64,000 nucleotides of DNA from the NCBI GenBank assembly GCA_026390795.1, contig JAPLFG010000003.1:2356001-2420000 (forward strand). The letters are read 5' to 3'. Of the stretch, positions 45,248-53,906 are shown in pieces. Under the pieces are notes generated by a model. That model was not told the origin of the DNA, ran no database searches, and was given only the letters and a program-made list of their open reading frames with translations. The first letter of the stretch is position 1. The number at the start of each line of letters is the position of its first letter. This DNA is from Ignavibacteriales bacterium. GTDB lineage: Bacteria > Bacteroidota > Ignavibacteria > Ignavibacteriales > Melioribacteraceae. Position numbers and translations under genes: made by a program.

Positions 45248-45874
45248 ATGAACAAAAAATATAAAGAGCTAACGGGATTCATTCTTGCCGGCGGCGATAG
45301 CAAAAGGATGGGTATAAATAAAGCACTTCTTAAGATCGGAAATAAAACTATTGTTGAACGCTCACTTGATTTAATGCTGAATATTTTTGAAAATGTATTT
45401 TTGTGCACAAACGATTTTGAAATCTATAGGTTTCTCAATACCCCAATGATTGAAGACATCTACAAAAGTCTTGGTCCGCTTTCAGGAATACATGCCGGAT
45501 TAGAAATTTCCGAAACAAATAAAAATTTTTTTCTCTCATGCGATTTACCATTAATGTCGGAAGAATTGATTCGTTACATTACCGAATATAAAACTAAGAG
45601 CGATTTACTAATCACTTCAGCAAACAGAAGAAATCAACATCTATGCGGAATTTATAGTAAATCATTAATCAGAACCATTGAAGATATTCTACGAAGTTCA
45701 AATAATTCTATTAATAAAAATGGAAAAAGTTCTTCAAGTATAAAAAAAATGATAGTTAATACCGGAGCTGAAATAATCAAAGCAGAAGATATTCCATTCT
45801 ATAACGAAGAAATCTTTTTCAACATGAACACACAAAATGACTTTGAGATAATCAAAAAGAAAATTTTAGGATGA
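45248..45874 (+). CDS. mobA: Molybdenum cofactor guanylyltransferase MobA
   Basis: 208 residues. The nucleotide-binding start is GFILAGGDSKRMGINKAL, followed by LGPLSGIHAGLE and SCDLPLMSEELI. MobA converts molybdopterin to the guanine dinucleotide form needed by DMSO-reductase family enzymes. It overlaps the multihaem cytochrome gene by 4 bp, which ties it to the molybdopterin reductase encoded 2.6 kb downstream. A MocA-type relative sits in the purine cluster. Confidence 0.9.
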   Translation: MNKKYKELTGFILAGGDSKRMGINKALLKIGNKTIVERSLDLMLNIFENVFLCTNDFEIYRFLNTPMIEDIYKSLGPLSGIHAGLEISETNKNFFLSCDLPLMSEELIRYITEYKTKSDLLITSANRRNQHLCGIYSKSLIRTIEDILRSSNNSINKNGKSSSSIKKMIVNTGAEIIKAEDIPFYNEEIFFNMNTQNDFEIIKKKILG

Positions 45875-47832
45875 GAAAAAGGTATAAACCAAATATAAAA
45901 TTCTTATTAACATCGTATTTTTTTGTACTCCTTGCAGCCTGCTTTTTTATCTACGGAGTTTATTGGTTCATAAATGTTCCGGTTGACGAAAAAGCCGAAC
46001 TGTATAGAATTGAACTGCTCAAAAAACAAACCGGAGTTGATGAATCTGCATTCCGCCAATTACCACTTATTCTCAATCGTAGAGAAGGGTGTGTTACATG
46101 TCATGATAAAATGGAGGGGTTTGAAATTTCCCACGATCCGGAAAAAATCGGATGTTATTCCTGTCATCTTGGAAACAGATTAACAGAGGATAAAATAAAA
46201 GCACATCAGAATATGGTTCTCATTCCCGGCAATTCATCCAATGCGGAAAAAACCTGCGGCGTTAACGGTTGCCATCCTCAAATGATTTCCAGAATGAATA
46301 ATAATATAATGAATACTATGAACGGTGTTGTTAGTGTTGATAAATGGGTTTTCGACGAATCTGATTCACCAACATTCAGATTCCCGATTGATTCAATCGG
46401 ATTCTCGTCCGCTGAAACACATTTAAGAAATTTGTGCGCCTCGTGTCATCTTTCCAATGAGAAAACTGATTTTGGACCGGTTGAGGAATTATCACGCGGC
46501 GGCGGATGTCTTGCTTGTCATCTTAATTACTCAAAAGAAGCAGAAGAAGAATTGAAGAAAATAAGAAAAGAAGGAAAGAAGGAAGGAACGAATGAGAAAT
46601 TCCATCCGTCAATTACTTTACAAGTGGAAAATAAACATTGTTTCGGATGCCATTCACGCTCGGGTAGAATTTCTTTGAGTTATGACGGTTGGCATGAAAC
46701 ACTCCTTAAACCCGAAGAAATAAAAGGTAAAGTGGGATTTAGAATTCTTGATGATGGAAGAGTTGTAACAAAAATTCAAGCGGATGTACACTCGGAACGT
46801 GGAATGATTTGTATTGATTGCCATACTTCGTATGAATTAATGGGAGATGGAAAATATAATTTGCACAAAGAAGAGCAGATGAAAGTACAATGTGTGGATT
46901 GTCATTTAACGTCTGCCCCGGTCACTCAAAAATTTAGCGATTTTGATTTTGAATCGAAGCAAATAGCTCAATTGAAGAAACTGAATGATAACGACAAAAA
47001 TTATTTGACTGTCTCTAGGAATGGTTTTCCGCTTGTCAATGCATTTGTGCAGAATGGTAAATCGTATTTAATACAAAAATTTTCCGGAAAGATATCGGAA
47101 ATAAAAAATCCGGCAAAAATTTGTGTAGAAGGAGCGGCACATAAAAATTTATCGTGCAACTCATGTCATAGCTCATGGTCTCCGCAATGTATTGGATGCC
47201 ATACAGAATATGACGATAAAGGAACAATGTTCGATCTTCTTTCAAATAAAGAAGAAGCTGGAGAGTGGCTTGAACATCCAAAAGATTTATTGCCTGAACC
47301 GTCAACTCTTGGAATTAGAGAAACTAATGAGAATGGAATTACCAAAAAAGTAGTTGAAGAATTTATACCGGGAATGGTTTTAACAATTAATAAAAATAAA
47401 ACTAAAAATGAGAAACCGATTTTCAAAAGATTATTTGCGCCCGGTTTTTCTCATACAATTGTTAAAAACGCGCGTTCATGCGAATCGTGTCATAACAATC
47501 CTCTTGCACTCGGATACGGAAGAGGAAAACTTGAATACAAAATTTTTGGTAATACAGGAAAATGGAAATTTATACCGCAATATTCAATTATCAAACAAGA
47601 TGGACTTCCTGAAGACGCATGGATTGGTTTTCTGAAGGAGAGAAGTTTCAACTCAACTACTCGAGATAACACACGTCCATTTTCAATTGAAGAGCAGAAA
47701 AAAATTCTTACAGTTGGAGCTTGCTTAAATTGTCATTCTTCTAGCACAAGAATAATGAAGGAAGCGGTCTTAGATTTTTTAAAAACCAAATCGATGCTGA
47801 CCAAAAAATGTATTTTGCCAATATGGAATTAA
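45871..47832 (+). CDS. Membrane-anchored dodecahaem c-type cytochrome
   Basis: 653 residues with one N-terminal membrane segment (about 10-33). Eleven CXXCH haem motifs are visible (CVTCH, CYSCH, CASCH, CLACH, CFGCH, CIDCH, CVDCH, CNSCH, CIGCH, CESCH, CLNCH). A twelfth site, CGVNGCH, has four residues between the cysteines. The protein would carry electrons in the periplasm. It is encoded between MobA and the MerR/molybdopterin reductase genes, so it is probably the electron donor or acceptor of that complex. No close functional family could be named from sequence. Confidence 0.88.
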   Translation: MRKRYKPNIKFLLTSYFFVLLAACFFIYGVYWFINVPVDEKAELYRIELLKKQTGVDESAFRQLPLILNRREGCVTCHDKMEGFEISHDPEKIGCYSCHLGNRLTEDKIKAHQNMVLIPGNSSNAEKTCGVNGCHPQMISRMNNNIMNTMNGVVSVDKWVFDESDSPTFRFPIDSIGFSSAETHLRNLCASCHLSNEKTDFGPVEELSRGGGCLACHLNYSKEAEEELKKIRKEGKKEGTNEKFHPSITLQVENKHCFGCHSRSGRISLSYDGWHETLLKPEEIKGKVGFRILDDGRVVTKIQADVHSERGMICIDCHTSYELMGDGKYNLHKEEQMKVQCVDCHLTSAPVTQKFSDFDFESKQIAQLKKLNDNDKNYLTVSRNGFPLVNAFVQNGKSYLIQKFSGKISEIKNPAKICVEGAAHKNLSCNSCHSSWSPQCIGCHTEYDDKGTMFDLLSNKEEAGEWLEHPKDLLPEPSTLGIRETNENGITKKVVEEFIPGMVLTINKNKTKNEKPIFKRLFAPGFSHTIVKNARSCESCHNNPLALGYGRGKLEYKIFGNTGKWKFIPQYSIIKQDGLPEDAWIGFLKERSFNSTTRDNTRPFSIEEQKKILTVGACLNCHSSSTRIMKEAVLDFLKTKSMLTKKCILPIWN

Positions 47833-47996
47833 TATTCTTGCAGATATAAACTCCTCTTTATATCTCTGTCCAAGACTATCACTCTCCTTATTTCCAAATC
47901 CAAGAAATTATTTTTTCTATTTCTTAATAATAAAAATAAAACCTTTGATTTTTTACTGAAATCGAATGAATAGTTCGTTTTATAATTGGCAACATA

Positions 47997-48018
47997 GTTG
48001 ATATTTATAAATATCAAC
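47997..48018. promoter_or_regulatory. 22-bp perfect palindrome upstream of the MerR gene (candidate operator)
   Basis: Half site GTTGATATTTA followed directly by its complement TAAATATCAAC, ending 15 bases before the merR-type ATG at 48034. A perfect dyad of this length is typical of a homodimeric regulator site. The most likely binder is the adjacent MerR protein, which would control itself and the reductase operon. A TATAAT lies 10 bases upstream (47981-47986). Confidence 0.6.
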
Positions 48019-48033
48019 AACAAGACAACTTAT

Positions 48034-48477
48034 ATGAACGATATAAACGTTGCACAAAATGAACCCATCTTTACAATCAGTGCCGCAGCTCAACTACTGA
48101 AAATTTCTGTACATACTTTACGAATGTACGAGCGTGAAGGGCTTTTCATTCCTTATAAGAAAAAATCGAATCAAAGACTTTTTTCTAAAGCGGATATTGA
48201 GCGGATACAATGTATTCGGAATGCGATTAACGAGGCAAAGATCAGCATCAACGGTATAAAAACAATTTACTCGCTTATTCCGTGTTGGGATATAGTTAAA
48301 TGCTCTGACGATGATCGAAAGATCTGTAAAGCTTACGCTGGAAGCCATGAGCCATGCTGGACTTATCACCATCCCCAAACAATTTGTGAAAAAAAAGAAT
48401 GCAGATCATGCGAAGTTTATTCAAAATATTCTGAGTGTGGTAAGATAAAAGAATTAATAAAATCGATTACGAGGTAA
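48034..48477 (+). CDS. MerR family regulator with C-terminal two-CW cysteine-rich domain
   Basis: 147 residues from the ATG at 48034. Residues 11-75 form a MerR helix-turn-helix (FTISAAAQLLKISVHTLRMY, NQRLFSKADIERIQ). Residues 83-135 form a cysteine-rich module: C84-W, C90, C98, C108-W, C118, C123, C126 and C135. This matches the two-CW pattern seen in sensor kinases and thought to bind an iron-sulfur cluster or metal. The gene ends 2 bp before the molybdopterin reductase, so it should sense redox or a metal/sulfur signal for that operon. Signal identity is inferred. Confidence 0.85.
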   Translation: MNDINVAQNEPIFTISAAAQLLKISVHTLRMYEREGLFIPYKKKSNQRLFSKADIERIQCIRNAINEAKISINGIKTIYSLIPCWDIVKCSDDDRKICKAYAGSHEPCWTYHHPQTICEKKECRSCEVYSKYSECGKIKELIKSITR

Positions 48478-48479
48478 GG

Positions 48480-50678
48480 ATGAATTCTATCTCAAGAAGA
48501 AAATTCCTAAAGATTTCCGGATTTACAGTCGGCGCTGCTGCAGCTGTTTCTTCTATCGGTCCGGTAATCAAAGGAGCTAAAAAAATCAACAAAGAAAAAG
48601 TAAAAGGAATTCAAAAAATTCCAACTTACTGCGATATCTGTTTCTGGAAATGCGGAGCCATAGCATATTTAAAAAACGGTGAGCTGTGGAAAATTGAAGG
48701 ACATCCCGAAGATCCATTAAGCAAAGGAAGATTATGTCCCAGAGGAACAGGCGGCATTGGAGCTTATTCGGATCCTGATCGTTTACGTTCGCCGCTAATC
48801 AGAACAAGGGCGCGAGGTAAAGAAGAATGGAAAGAAGTTACGTGGGGTGAAGCATTTGATTACATCGCGGAGAAGATGAATAAAATTAAAGCTAAGTATG
48901 GACCGGAAGCGGTTGCGTTTTTTGCTCACGGTATTGGCGGAAATTTTTTGAAACATACCCTCAATGCATTCGGAACACAAAATATTTCGGCACCGTCATT
49001 TGCGCAATGCCGGGGTCCAAGGGATGTTGGCTTCGAATTAACATTTGGTGAGGCTATCGGTTCGCCTGAAAGAACCGACATAGAAAATTCAAAATGTCTT
49101 GTGCTCATTGGTTCTCATCTTGGTGAGAACATGCATAATTCACAAGTGCAAGAATTTGCTACTGCGGTTCAGAAGGACGCTGCAATTATTGTAGTTGACC
49201 CGAGATTTTCAGTGGCTGCATCTAAAGCAAAATATTATTTACCGATTAAACCGGGAACAGATATTGCGCTTCTTCTCGCGTGGATGAATGTGATCGTTTC
49301 TGAAAAACTCTATGATGAAGAATACGTTACAAAATTTGGTTTTGGTTTCGAACAATTCGCAGCTGAAATTTCTCAATTCACACCCGAGTGGGCTTATCCG
49401 GAAACGGGAATTGATCCCGAATTGATCCGGACAACAGCAAGAGTTATGTCTCAACATAAACCGGCAACATTAATCCATCCCGGAAGACACACAACCTGGT
49501 ATGGAGATGATACACAGCGTTCGCGCGCAATTGCATTGTTAAATGCACTTATGGGAAGTTGGGGACGAAAAGGCGGATTCTTCTACCCGACAAAATTTGG
49601 AGTTCCAGCTTATCCATATCCCGCATATCCTGAACCAACAAAACCCAAAGTTGATAATCCTGATAAAAAATATCCATTCGCATCAGAAGAAATTACAACC
49701 GGAGTTAGAGACGCAACTATAACAGGTAAACCGTACCCAATTAAAAGCTGGTTCGTTTATGCTACAAATTTAATACACGCGTTACCTAATGAAGAAGAAA
49801 CAATTAAAGCAATTCAGAATTTAGATCTGATGGTTGTTGTAGATGTAATTCCAAGCGAGATTGCCGGATGGGCAGATGTTGTTCTTCCGGAATCTATTTA
49901 TCTGGAACGTTATGATGATTTACACTCATCTCCATTTAAGGAACAATTTTTAGGAATCCGCCAGCCTGTTATTGATTCACCAAACGACCAAAAACCAAAC
50001 TGGTGGATCGCAAAAAAACTTGCAGAAAAATTGGGGCTTGGTCATTACTATCCTTGGAATGATATTGAAGAGTATCTCGATTTTCGTTTGAAGAAAATCG
50101 GAATGAGTTTAGAAGAGATGAAGAAGAAAGGAATTATTCACGGTAATAAAGTGCCAATCTTTTTTGAAGATGGAATTGTTCCGGAATTTGCGACTCCGTC
50201 CGGCAAGATCGAATTTTACTCGCCGCAACTGGCTGAAGCCGGATTCGATCCCGTTCCAAAATATAAAAGACCGGAACAGCCGCCGTCCGGATATTTCAGA
50301 TTGTTATTCGGGCGCGCACCGGTTCATTCATTTAGCCGTACTCAATCAAATAGAATTTTGATGGATATGATGGATGAGAATGAAATTTGGGTGAACGAGG
50401 ATGTAGCAAATCGCTTTGGATTAAAAAATGCTCAGCACGTTCGATTGAAGAATCAAGATGGTGTTGTGAGCAATAAAATTAAAGTTAAGATAACGGAAAG
50501 AATCAGACCAGATTGTGTTTATATGGTTCATGGTTTCGGGCACAATTCTAAAATGCTTAAAGGTGCATTCGGCAAAGGCGCAAGCGATGCTCAACTTATT
50601 ACCAAATATAAAACCGATCCATTGATGGGAGGAACAGCTATGAATGTGAACTTTGTAACTTTTGAGATGGAGGCATAG
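48480..50678 (+). CDS. Psr/Phs-type molybdopterin oxidoreductase, catalytic subunit
   Basis: 732 residues of the DMSO reductase family. Twin-arginine signal SRRKFLK at 5-11 followed by a hydrophobic Ala-rich stretch. The [4Fe-4S] ligands are C51, C54, C58 and C86. C177 in FAQCRGP is a candidate molybdenum ligand. The neighbouring four-cluster subunit and NrfD-type anchor define a polysulfide/thiosulfate/tetrathionate-reductase-like complex on the periplasmic side. Sulfur transporter genes downstream favour a sulfur oxyanion or polysulfide substrate over nitrogen or arsenic compounds. Confidence 0.88.
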   Translation: MNSISRRKFLKISGFTVGAAAAVSSIGPVIKGAKKINKEKVKGIQKIPTYCDICFWKCGAIAYLKNGELWKIEGHPEDPLSKGRLCPRGTGGIGAYSDPDRLRSPLIRTRARGKEEWKEVTWGEAFDYIAEKMNKIKAKYGPEAVAFFAHGIGGNFLKHTLNAFGTQNISAPSFAQCRGPRDVGFELTFGEAIGSPERTDIENSKCLVLIGSHLGENMHNSQVQEFATAVQKDAAIIVVDPRFSVAASKAKYYLPIKPGTDIALLLAWMNVIVSEKLYDEEYVTKFGFGFEQFAAEISQFTPEWAYPETGIDPELIRTTARVMSQHKPATLIHPGRHTTWYGDDTQRSRAIALLNALMGSWGRKGGFFYPTKFGVPAYPYPAYPEPTKPKVDNPDKKYPFASEEITTGVRDATITGKPYPIKSWFVYATNLIHALPNEEETIKAIQNLDLMVVVDVIPSEIAGWADVVLPESIYLERYDDLHSSPFKEQFLGIRQPVIDSPNDQKPNWWIAKKLAEKLGLGHYYPWNDIEEYLDFRLKKIGMSLEEMKKKGIIHGNKVPIFFEDGIVPEFATPSGKIEFYSPQLAEAGFDPVPKYKRPEQPPSGYFRLLFGRAPVHSFSRTQSNRILMDMMDENEIWVNEDVANRFGLKNAQHVRLKNQDGVVSNKIKVKITERIRPDCVYMVHGFGHNSKMLKGAFGKGASDAQLITKYKTDPLMGGTAMNVNFVTFEMEA

Positions 50679-50679
50679 C

Positions 50680-51219
50680 ATGGCAAGATATGGAATGGTG
50701 ATAGATACAAAAAAATGTGTCGGATGTATGGATTGCGTTGTTGCATGTAAAACTGAAAATAATGTGCCCGAAGGACACAATAGAGATTGGATTGTAACTG
50801 TGGCTAATGGAAAATTTCCAAGTGTGAATCTTGAAATTCAATCTCAGAGATGCAACCATTGCGATAATACTCCATGCGTTGCGTGCTGTCCAACCGGAGC
50901 CAGCCATATTCACGATATTGGGAAAGTAGTTTTGGTTGAACATAATATGTGCATTGGTTGTAAAGCATGCCTTGCGGCTTGTCCTTATGATGCACGTTTC
51001 ATCAATCCCGAAGGTTACGCTGATAAATGTACCTTCTGCATTCACAGAGTTGAAAAAGGAGAATTGCCGGCATGCGTTTCCGTATGCCCAACCCATTGTA
51101 TGTATTTCGGCGATCTTGATGATCCGAATAGTGAAGTATGCCGATTGATAGCTTCAAGAAAAAATCATCAATTAATTCCTGAAGCCGGGACGCAACCTAG
51201 AATTTTTTATCTCATATAA
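50680..51219 (+). CDS. Psr/Phs-type four-[4Fe-4S] electron-transfer subunit
   Basis: 180 residues from the ATG at 50680; GGAGG lies just upstream in the end of the preceding gene. Four clusters are visible: CVGCMDCVVAC (C13-C23), CNHC with CVACCPTGA, CIGCKACLAACPYDA, and CTFC with CVSVCPTHC. This is the standard PsrB/PhsB/DmsB layout, linking the catalytic subunit to the NrfD membrane anchor. That anchor gene is displaced 538 bp downstream by an inserted GIY-YIG gene. Confidence 0.92.
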   Translation: MARYGMVIDTKKCVGCMDCVVACKTENNVPEGHNRDWIVTVANGKFPSVNLEIQSQRCNHCDNTPCVACCPTGASHIHDIGKVVLVEHNMCIGCKACLAACPYDARFINPEGYADKCTFCIHRVEKGELPACVSVCPTHCMYFGDLDDPNSEVCRLIASRKNHQLIPEAGTQPRIFYLI

Positions 51220-51220
51220 T

Positions 51221-51368
51221 TCTGAGGAACGAAGTGACGAAGAATCTCCTAACAAAAAAAGTTAGAGATTCTGAAATGGGAACACCAATTCAAAAATGGA
51301 AAAAAAGAAAAAATGTTTTCAAAATAATTGTTGGGAGATTCTTCACCCGATTTCATCGGGTTCAGAAT
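51221..51368. repeat. Inverted pair of GAATCTCC repeats upstream of the GIY-YIG gene
   Basis: Left copy 51221-51250 (TTCTGAGGAACGAAG...GAAGAATCTCC) and inverted copy 51335-51368 (GGAGATTCTTC...GGGTTCAGAA). A second AAAAGTTAGAGATTCT segment lies between them. A third copy lies beyond the gene at 51719-51744. Confidence 0.75.
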
Positions 51369-51375
51369 AATAATT

Positions 51376-51690
51376 GTGGACAAATATTACGTCTACATAA
51401 TGAGCAGCAAAGCAAAAGTACTTTATGTCGGAATGACAAATGACATCTCAAGACGAGTTTACGAACATAAAAACAAAATGAATATTGGATTTACGGCAAA
51501 GTACAATGTGGATTGCCTAGTTTACTTCGAGGAAGTAGCAAACAAGGTATCAGCAATTAGAAGAGAGAAACAATTGAAAGGTTGGATTAGAGACAAGAAA
51601 ATAAAATTGGTTGAAATACAAAATCCAAATTGGGAAGACTTAAGTAAACCATGGCTTGATGAGCTAATGGGGAAAGAAGAAAACAAATAA
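51376..51690 (+). CDS. GIY-YIG domain endonuclease
   Basis: 104 residues from a GTG at 51376; the open frame to 51328 runs into the repeat and is not conserved family sequence. Small GIY-YIG protein: YYVYIMSSK, LYVGMTNDISRRVYEHK with the catalytic Arg, then the conserved AIRREKQLKGW helix. Solitary proteins of this type are widespread and of unknown role. It splits the reductase B and C subunit genes and is flanked on both sides by copies of an interspersed repeat. Confidence 0.88.
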   Translation: MDKYYVYIMSSKAKVLYVGMTNDISRRVYEHKNKMNIGFTAKYNVDCLVYFEEVANKVSAIRREKQLKGWIRDKKIKLVEIQNPNWEDLSKPWLDELMGKEENK

Positions 51691-51718
51691 AAGTTAGATT
51701 TATGCTAGCGATGTAGTA

Positions 51719-51744
51719 GGAGATTCTTCGCTACGCTCAGAATT
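51719..51744. repeat. GAATCTCC repeat copy downstream of the GIY-YIG gene
   Basis: GGAGATTCTTCGCTACGCTC then AGAATT; inverted relative to 51221-51250, same orientation as 51335-51368. It ends 13 bp before the next gene. Confidence 0.75.
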
Positions 51745-51757
51745 AAAGGAGTAAGAA

Positions 51758-52705
51758 ATGCAAGAATTAACAACAACACGGCACAATCCGCAGATTGATC
51801 CTTTCACAGCAGTATGGGGTTGGGAGATTCCTGTTTATCTTTTTCTCGGCGGAATGGTTGCCGGGATGATGATCATAGCGGGTTATTTTTTATTTAAAGA
51901 GAAACATAAAAATTCGGATAGTATTGCTAATTATATCCCGTTAATAAGTATTGTGTTTTTAAGTTTGGGACTTGGTGCTCTCTTCCTCGATTTAGAGCAT
52001 AAACTTTTTGTGTGGCGACTTTACACAACTTTCAAGATCTCCTCACCAATGTCATGGGGTGCTTGGATTTTGATTTTGGTTTATCCTTTGATATTTGCAA
52101 ATATGATTATGGTGCCTCCGTCATTTCTTGCGAATCGTTTCCCTCAAGTAAATAAAATTACCGATTACATCAATTCACGACCGCACCTAATACAAAATAT
52201 TGGAATTGGAAATATGCTGCTTGGCGGTATGCTTGGTGTTTACACCGGCGTTCTGCTAAGTGCCATGGGCTCACGTCCTTTGTGGAATACTTCAATTCTT
52301 TGGGTTCTTTTTCTTATCTCCGGATTGTCCACTGCCGCAGCTTTCGTTCATATGATTGCAAAAAATGTTCAAGAAAGGGAATTACTTGCTAAAGCCGATA
52401 ACGGATTTATAGTGATAGAAATGTTTGTAATAGTCCTTATGCTGATCGGTCTTGCAACTTCTTCACAAGCTCAAATTCAAGCTGCGCAACTTTTACTAGG
52501 CGGTCCTTACACAGCTCCTTTCTGGGTTTTTGTAGTTGGAATGGGCTTGGTTGTGCCACTCATTATTCAACTCTTGGCAGTTAATCATAAAATTAATCAT
52601 ACACCTATCGCACCGATAATGGTAATTCTGGGCGGATTGATATTACGATTTATAATTGTTGCTGCGGGACAGTACAGTCATTATCTCAATGCTCATTTTA
52701 ATTAA
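51758..52705 (+). CDS. NrfD/PsrC-type membrane anchor subunit
   Basis: 315 residues with eight predicted membrane segments. The start VWGWEIPVYLFLGGMVAGMMII is typical of NrfD/PsrC and carries the conserved Glu and Gly residues of the quinone site. It would exchange electrons between menaquinone and the four-cluster subunit. AAAGGAG precedes the ATG. It starts just past the third repeat copy, suggesting that the GIY-YIG segment entered the operon without destroying it. Confidence 0.9.
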   Translation: MQELTTTRHNPQIDPFTAVWGWEIPVYLFLGGMVAGMMIIAGYFLFKEKHKNSDSIANYIPLISIVFLSLGLGALFLDLEHKLFVWRLYTTFKISSPMSWGAWILILVYPLIFANMIMVPPSFLANRFPQVNKITDYINSRPHLIQNIGIGNMLLGGMLGVYTGVLLSAMGSRPLWNTSILWVLFLISGLSTAAAFVHMIAKNVQERELLAKADNGFIVIEMFVIVLMLIGLATSSQAQIQAAQLLLGGPYTAPFWVFVVGMGLVVPLIIQLLAVNHKINHTPIAPIMVILGGLILRFIIVAAGQYSHYLNAHFN

Positions 52706-52752
52706 GAAAGATTCAATTGAAGTTCAAAAAAGATTAAAACGATGGAGTATTT

Positions 52753-53307
52753 ATGAATTCACAAAAAGAAAAATCTCATGTAGAAAAACATCATGAGCCG
52801 AAGCCGTATTCGAATCCCTACGTTACCGGCGTTGGTTTAGGACTTGTTCTACTTGCAGCATTTTTAATTATGGGACGTGGGCTCGGAGCTTCCGGAGCAG
52901 TTTCAACTCTTGTTGCAGTAGGTGTTGAAAAAGTTGCGCCCGAACATGCTGCTTCAAATAATTTTTATAAAGAGTACATAGGCGATGGAACTACAAATCC
53001 TCTTAAAGATTGGCTCTTATTTGAAGTTATTGGTGTTGTTGTCGGGGGATTTATTTCCGGTTCTCTCGCACACAGAATTAAACGTACAACAGAAAAAGGT
53101 CCAAATGTTTCCGTAAGAACAAGATTGATTTATGCTTTTGTTGGCGGATCAATAATGGGTTTCGGCGCAAAGTTGGCGCGTGGATGCACGAGCGGATTAG
53201 CACTTACAGGCGGTGCATTACTTAGTCTTGGCGGCTGGGCTTTCATGTTAGCAGTATTCGGCGGTGGTTATGCTGTTGCATTTTTCGTAAGGAGGCAATG
53301 GTTATGA
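52753..53307 (+). CDS. YeeE/YedE (TsuA-like) sulfur transporter, first half
   Basis: 184 residues with about four membrane segments. The characteristic ARGCTSGLALTGGALLSLGGW motif has Cys145. YeeE/YedE proteins import thiosulfate through conserved cysteines in each repeat. Here the two repeats are separate genes that overlap by 10 bp. GGAG lies before the ATG. Direction and substrate (thiosulfate or another sulfur species) are inferred. Confidence 0.85.
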   Translation: MNSQKEKSHVEKHHEPKPYSNPYVTGVGLGLVLLAAFLIMGRGLGASGAVSTLVAVGVEKVAPEHAASNNFYKEYIGDGTTNPLKDWLLFEVIGVVVGGFISGSLAHRIKRTTEKGPNVSVRTRLIYAFVGGSIMGFGAKLARGCTSGLALTGGALLSLGGWAFMLAVFGGGYAVAFFVRRQWL

Positions 53308-53906
53308 TGCCCTATTTTAAATTTGATTACTTCGGCTTCGATTTCAGTTTGGTCGTAGCATTTATTATCGGCATTGGCTTTGGCTTCGCACTTGAACGAG
53401 GCGGATTTGGAAATGCCAGAATTCTTGCCGCGCAGTTTTATTTCTATAATATGCGTGTTTTAAAAGTGATGTTCACCGCAATTGTTACCGCAATGCTTGG
53501 ATTATTTTACTTCGCCTGGTTGGGCTGGCTTGATCTTTCTCTTGTTTATGTTGGCGATACTTACATACTTCCTCAAATAGTTGGCGGATTGATACTCGGG
53601 ATGGGATTTGTAATCGGCGGATATTGCCCCGGCACATCTGTTGTCTCAGCTTCAACAGGAAGAATCGACGGTTTAGTTTACTTGTTAGGAATTTTCTTCG
53701 GCATCTTTGTCTTTGGAGAAATGTTCCCGCTGTTAGAAGGATTTTATAATTCGACTAACATGGGAAGAGTCACTCTTCCCGGTTTCCTTGGACTTTCACA
53801 CGGAATGGTTGTTTTCTTAGTTGTTGCAATGGCATTAGGTGCTTTTGCGGCAGCTCAATGGGGAGAAAGAAAATTAGCAAAGAAAAGCGGAAGAGGTATA
53901 GAATGA
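53298..53906 (+). CDS. YeeE/YedE (TsuA-like) sulfur transporter, second half
   Basis: 202 residues with five or more membrane segments. The second-repeat motif GYCPGTSVVSASTGRIDGLVY has Cys110. It overlaps the first half by 10 bp and the rhodanese-like gene by 4 bp, so the three are surely co-translated. AAGGAGG precedes its ATG. Confidence 0.86.
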   Translation: MVMMPYFKFDYFGFDFSLVVAFIIGIGFGFALERGGFGNARILAAQFYFYNMRVLKVMFTAIVTAMLGLFYFAWLGWLDLSLVYVGDTYILPQIVGGLILGMGFVIGGYCPGTSVVSASTGRIDGLVYLLGIFFGIFVFGEMFPLLEGFYNSTNMGRVTLPGFLGLSHGMVVFLVVAMALGAFAAAQWGERKLAKKSGRGIE

